The notes beneath the pieces were generated by a model. It saw only the letters and a program-made list of their open reading frames with translations, had not been told where the DNA came from and did no database searches. 64,000 bases of DNA. Source: Erinaceus europaeus (taxonomy: Eukaryota; Chordata; Mammalia; Eulipotyphla; Erinaceidae). Below, piece by piece: positions 63,374 to 64,000 of this stretch. A program made the translations under genes and the position numbers. The stretch lies in the NCBI RefSeq assembly GCF_950295315.1, contig NC_080177.1, forward strand, positions 79,225,089 through 79,289,088, in the 5' to 3' direction. Numbering within the stretch: the stretch's first letter is position 1; every line of letters begins with the position of its first letter.

Positions 63374-64000
63374 CTACTCCCCCTGAAGAGGCAGAAAAAA
63401 AGGATATGTCGCCAATGACGATTCAACTAAGAAGCAGTAGCTCAGAGGACAAAGCAATGCCACTAACTTGCAAGGATTAGGAGTGCAAAGCGACATTCCA
63501 AATAGAGGAAGATACACCCCCCCATATTACCAAGAAGATGCGAATATTAGTGCCTAGTATAAAATGCACAGGAGCCTCGGTTTTTCCAGATTCACAGTGG
63601 TCTTTAAATTAAAATAGCATGAAGAAATTTCCAAACATTACTCCTTATTTTTCTCTCTCAGCAATAAAATATATTCTGTTCCAAAAAAGAAAGTTGCTCA
63701 ATTTCCTGTCAAAGCCACCTACACGGTAAAAGCAGCAAGAAAAAAATAAAATAAAATAGCAAAATGCCAAAGAAAAGCCTGCCTTTGTGGGTGTACACTT
63801 CAGAACAATGTAACTACTGCTCTGGGCTCTGAGAAGCATTTTTTTCTTGATGATTTGGAGAAATATGAAAAGCGATGTAGCTGTTAAAGAGAAAGTTTGT
63901 CCCCCAAACTCACTAAGGAAAACAAGACAGGTGGCAGCTTCTTAGTGTGTCACCGAAAAAGAAAGGTACGGAGGTCCTGGGCGATTCACTGCCCTGAGCC
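63374..64000. other. Non-repetitive sequence, no gene seen
   Basis: About 0.6 kb to the window end without a recognised repeat or exon. Confidence 0.45.

Overview
The window looks like nuclear DNA of a placental mammal, most likely a hedgehog (Erinaceidae). The basis is one very abundant tRNA-derived SINE with a long pyrimidine-rich body. From memory this matches the ERI-type SINEs of Erinaceus; I could not run a repeat search. No complete protein-coding gene, rRNA or genuine tRNA gene is visible. The sequence reads as intron or intergenic DNA, about half of it transposons. Most open frames are SINE, LINE or simple-repeat translations. There is one 200-base assembly gap near the right end.

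Working names used in the entries. SINE-A: head TAGCGCAGCGGGTTAAG, B box GGTTCGAGCCC, TC-rich body, CAA/TAA-rich stretch, A-rich tail. SINE-A short-body: a variant without the CAA-rich stretch, with CCAATAAGATGG in its place. SINE-B: head CAGGTGGTGGCACACCTGG, then AAAGCTTCACAAGTGGTG and a TC-rich body. SINE-C: short, GTGGCGCAGTGGATAAAGC, ending ACCAGAGTGATGTCTGGTTC. SINE-D: short, AGCATAATGGTTATGC, ending GAGCTGAGCAGTGCTCTGG. SINE-E: older, diverged tRNA-like copies. '3' module' means a segment of about 60 bases at the end of many copies, containing GAGCAGTGGATTCATGGTGC and bounded by GCCTCCAGG and CCTGGAGGC. Coordinates of elements without quoted target-site duplications (TSDs) are good to about 10-20 bases.

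Layout. From 0 to 15 kb there are nested SINE and LINE insertions, an LTR-like segment near 12 kb, a coding-like minus-strand frame at 8.0-8.4 kb and three LINE 3' ends. From 15 to 38 kb there are dense SINEs, several of them chimeric or nested, a mariner-like MITE at 25.3 kb and a SINE-derived GT-rich minisatellite at 34 kb. Between 37.3 and 40.2 kb lies an old L1 remnant followed by the longest SINE-free stretch. From 40 to 56 kb there are many SINE-A copies with clear TSDs, a second old L1 remnant at 51.7-52.7 kb and a second copy of the 740-base LINE-like unit. From 56 to 64 kb there are two weak candidate exons (56.3 and 59.8 kb), a second mariner-like MITE with a SINE fragment inside it, and more SINEs.

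Nothing here works together as a pathway. The most interesting signals are about retroposition: two LINE-like insertions sharing nearly the same 5' end, SINE chimeras bracketed by one TSD, a SINE 3' module with terminal inverted repeats, and a small mariner MITE family. Family names come from my memory of consensus features and need a repeat-library search.
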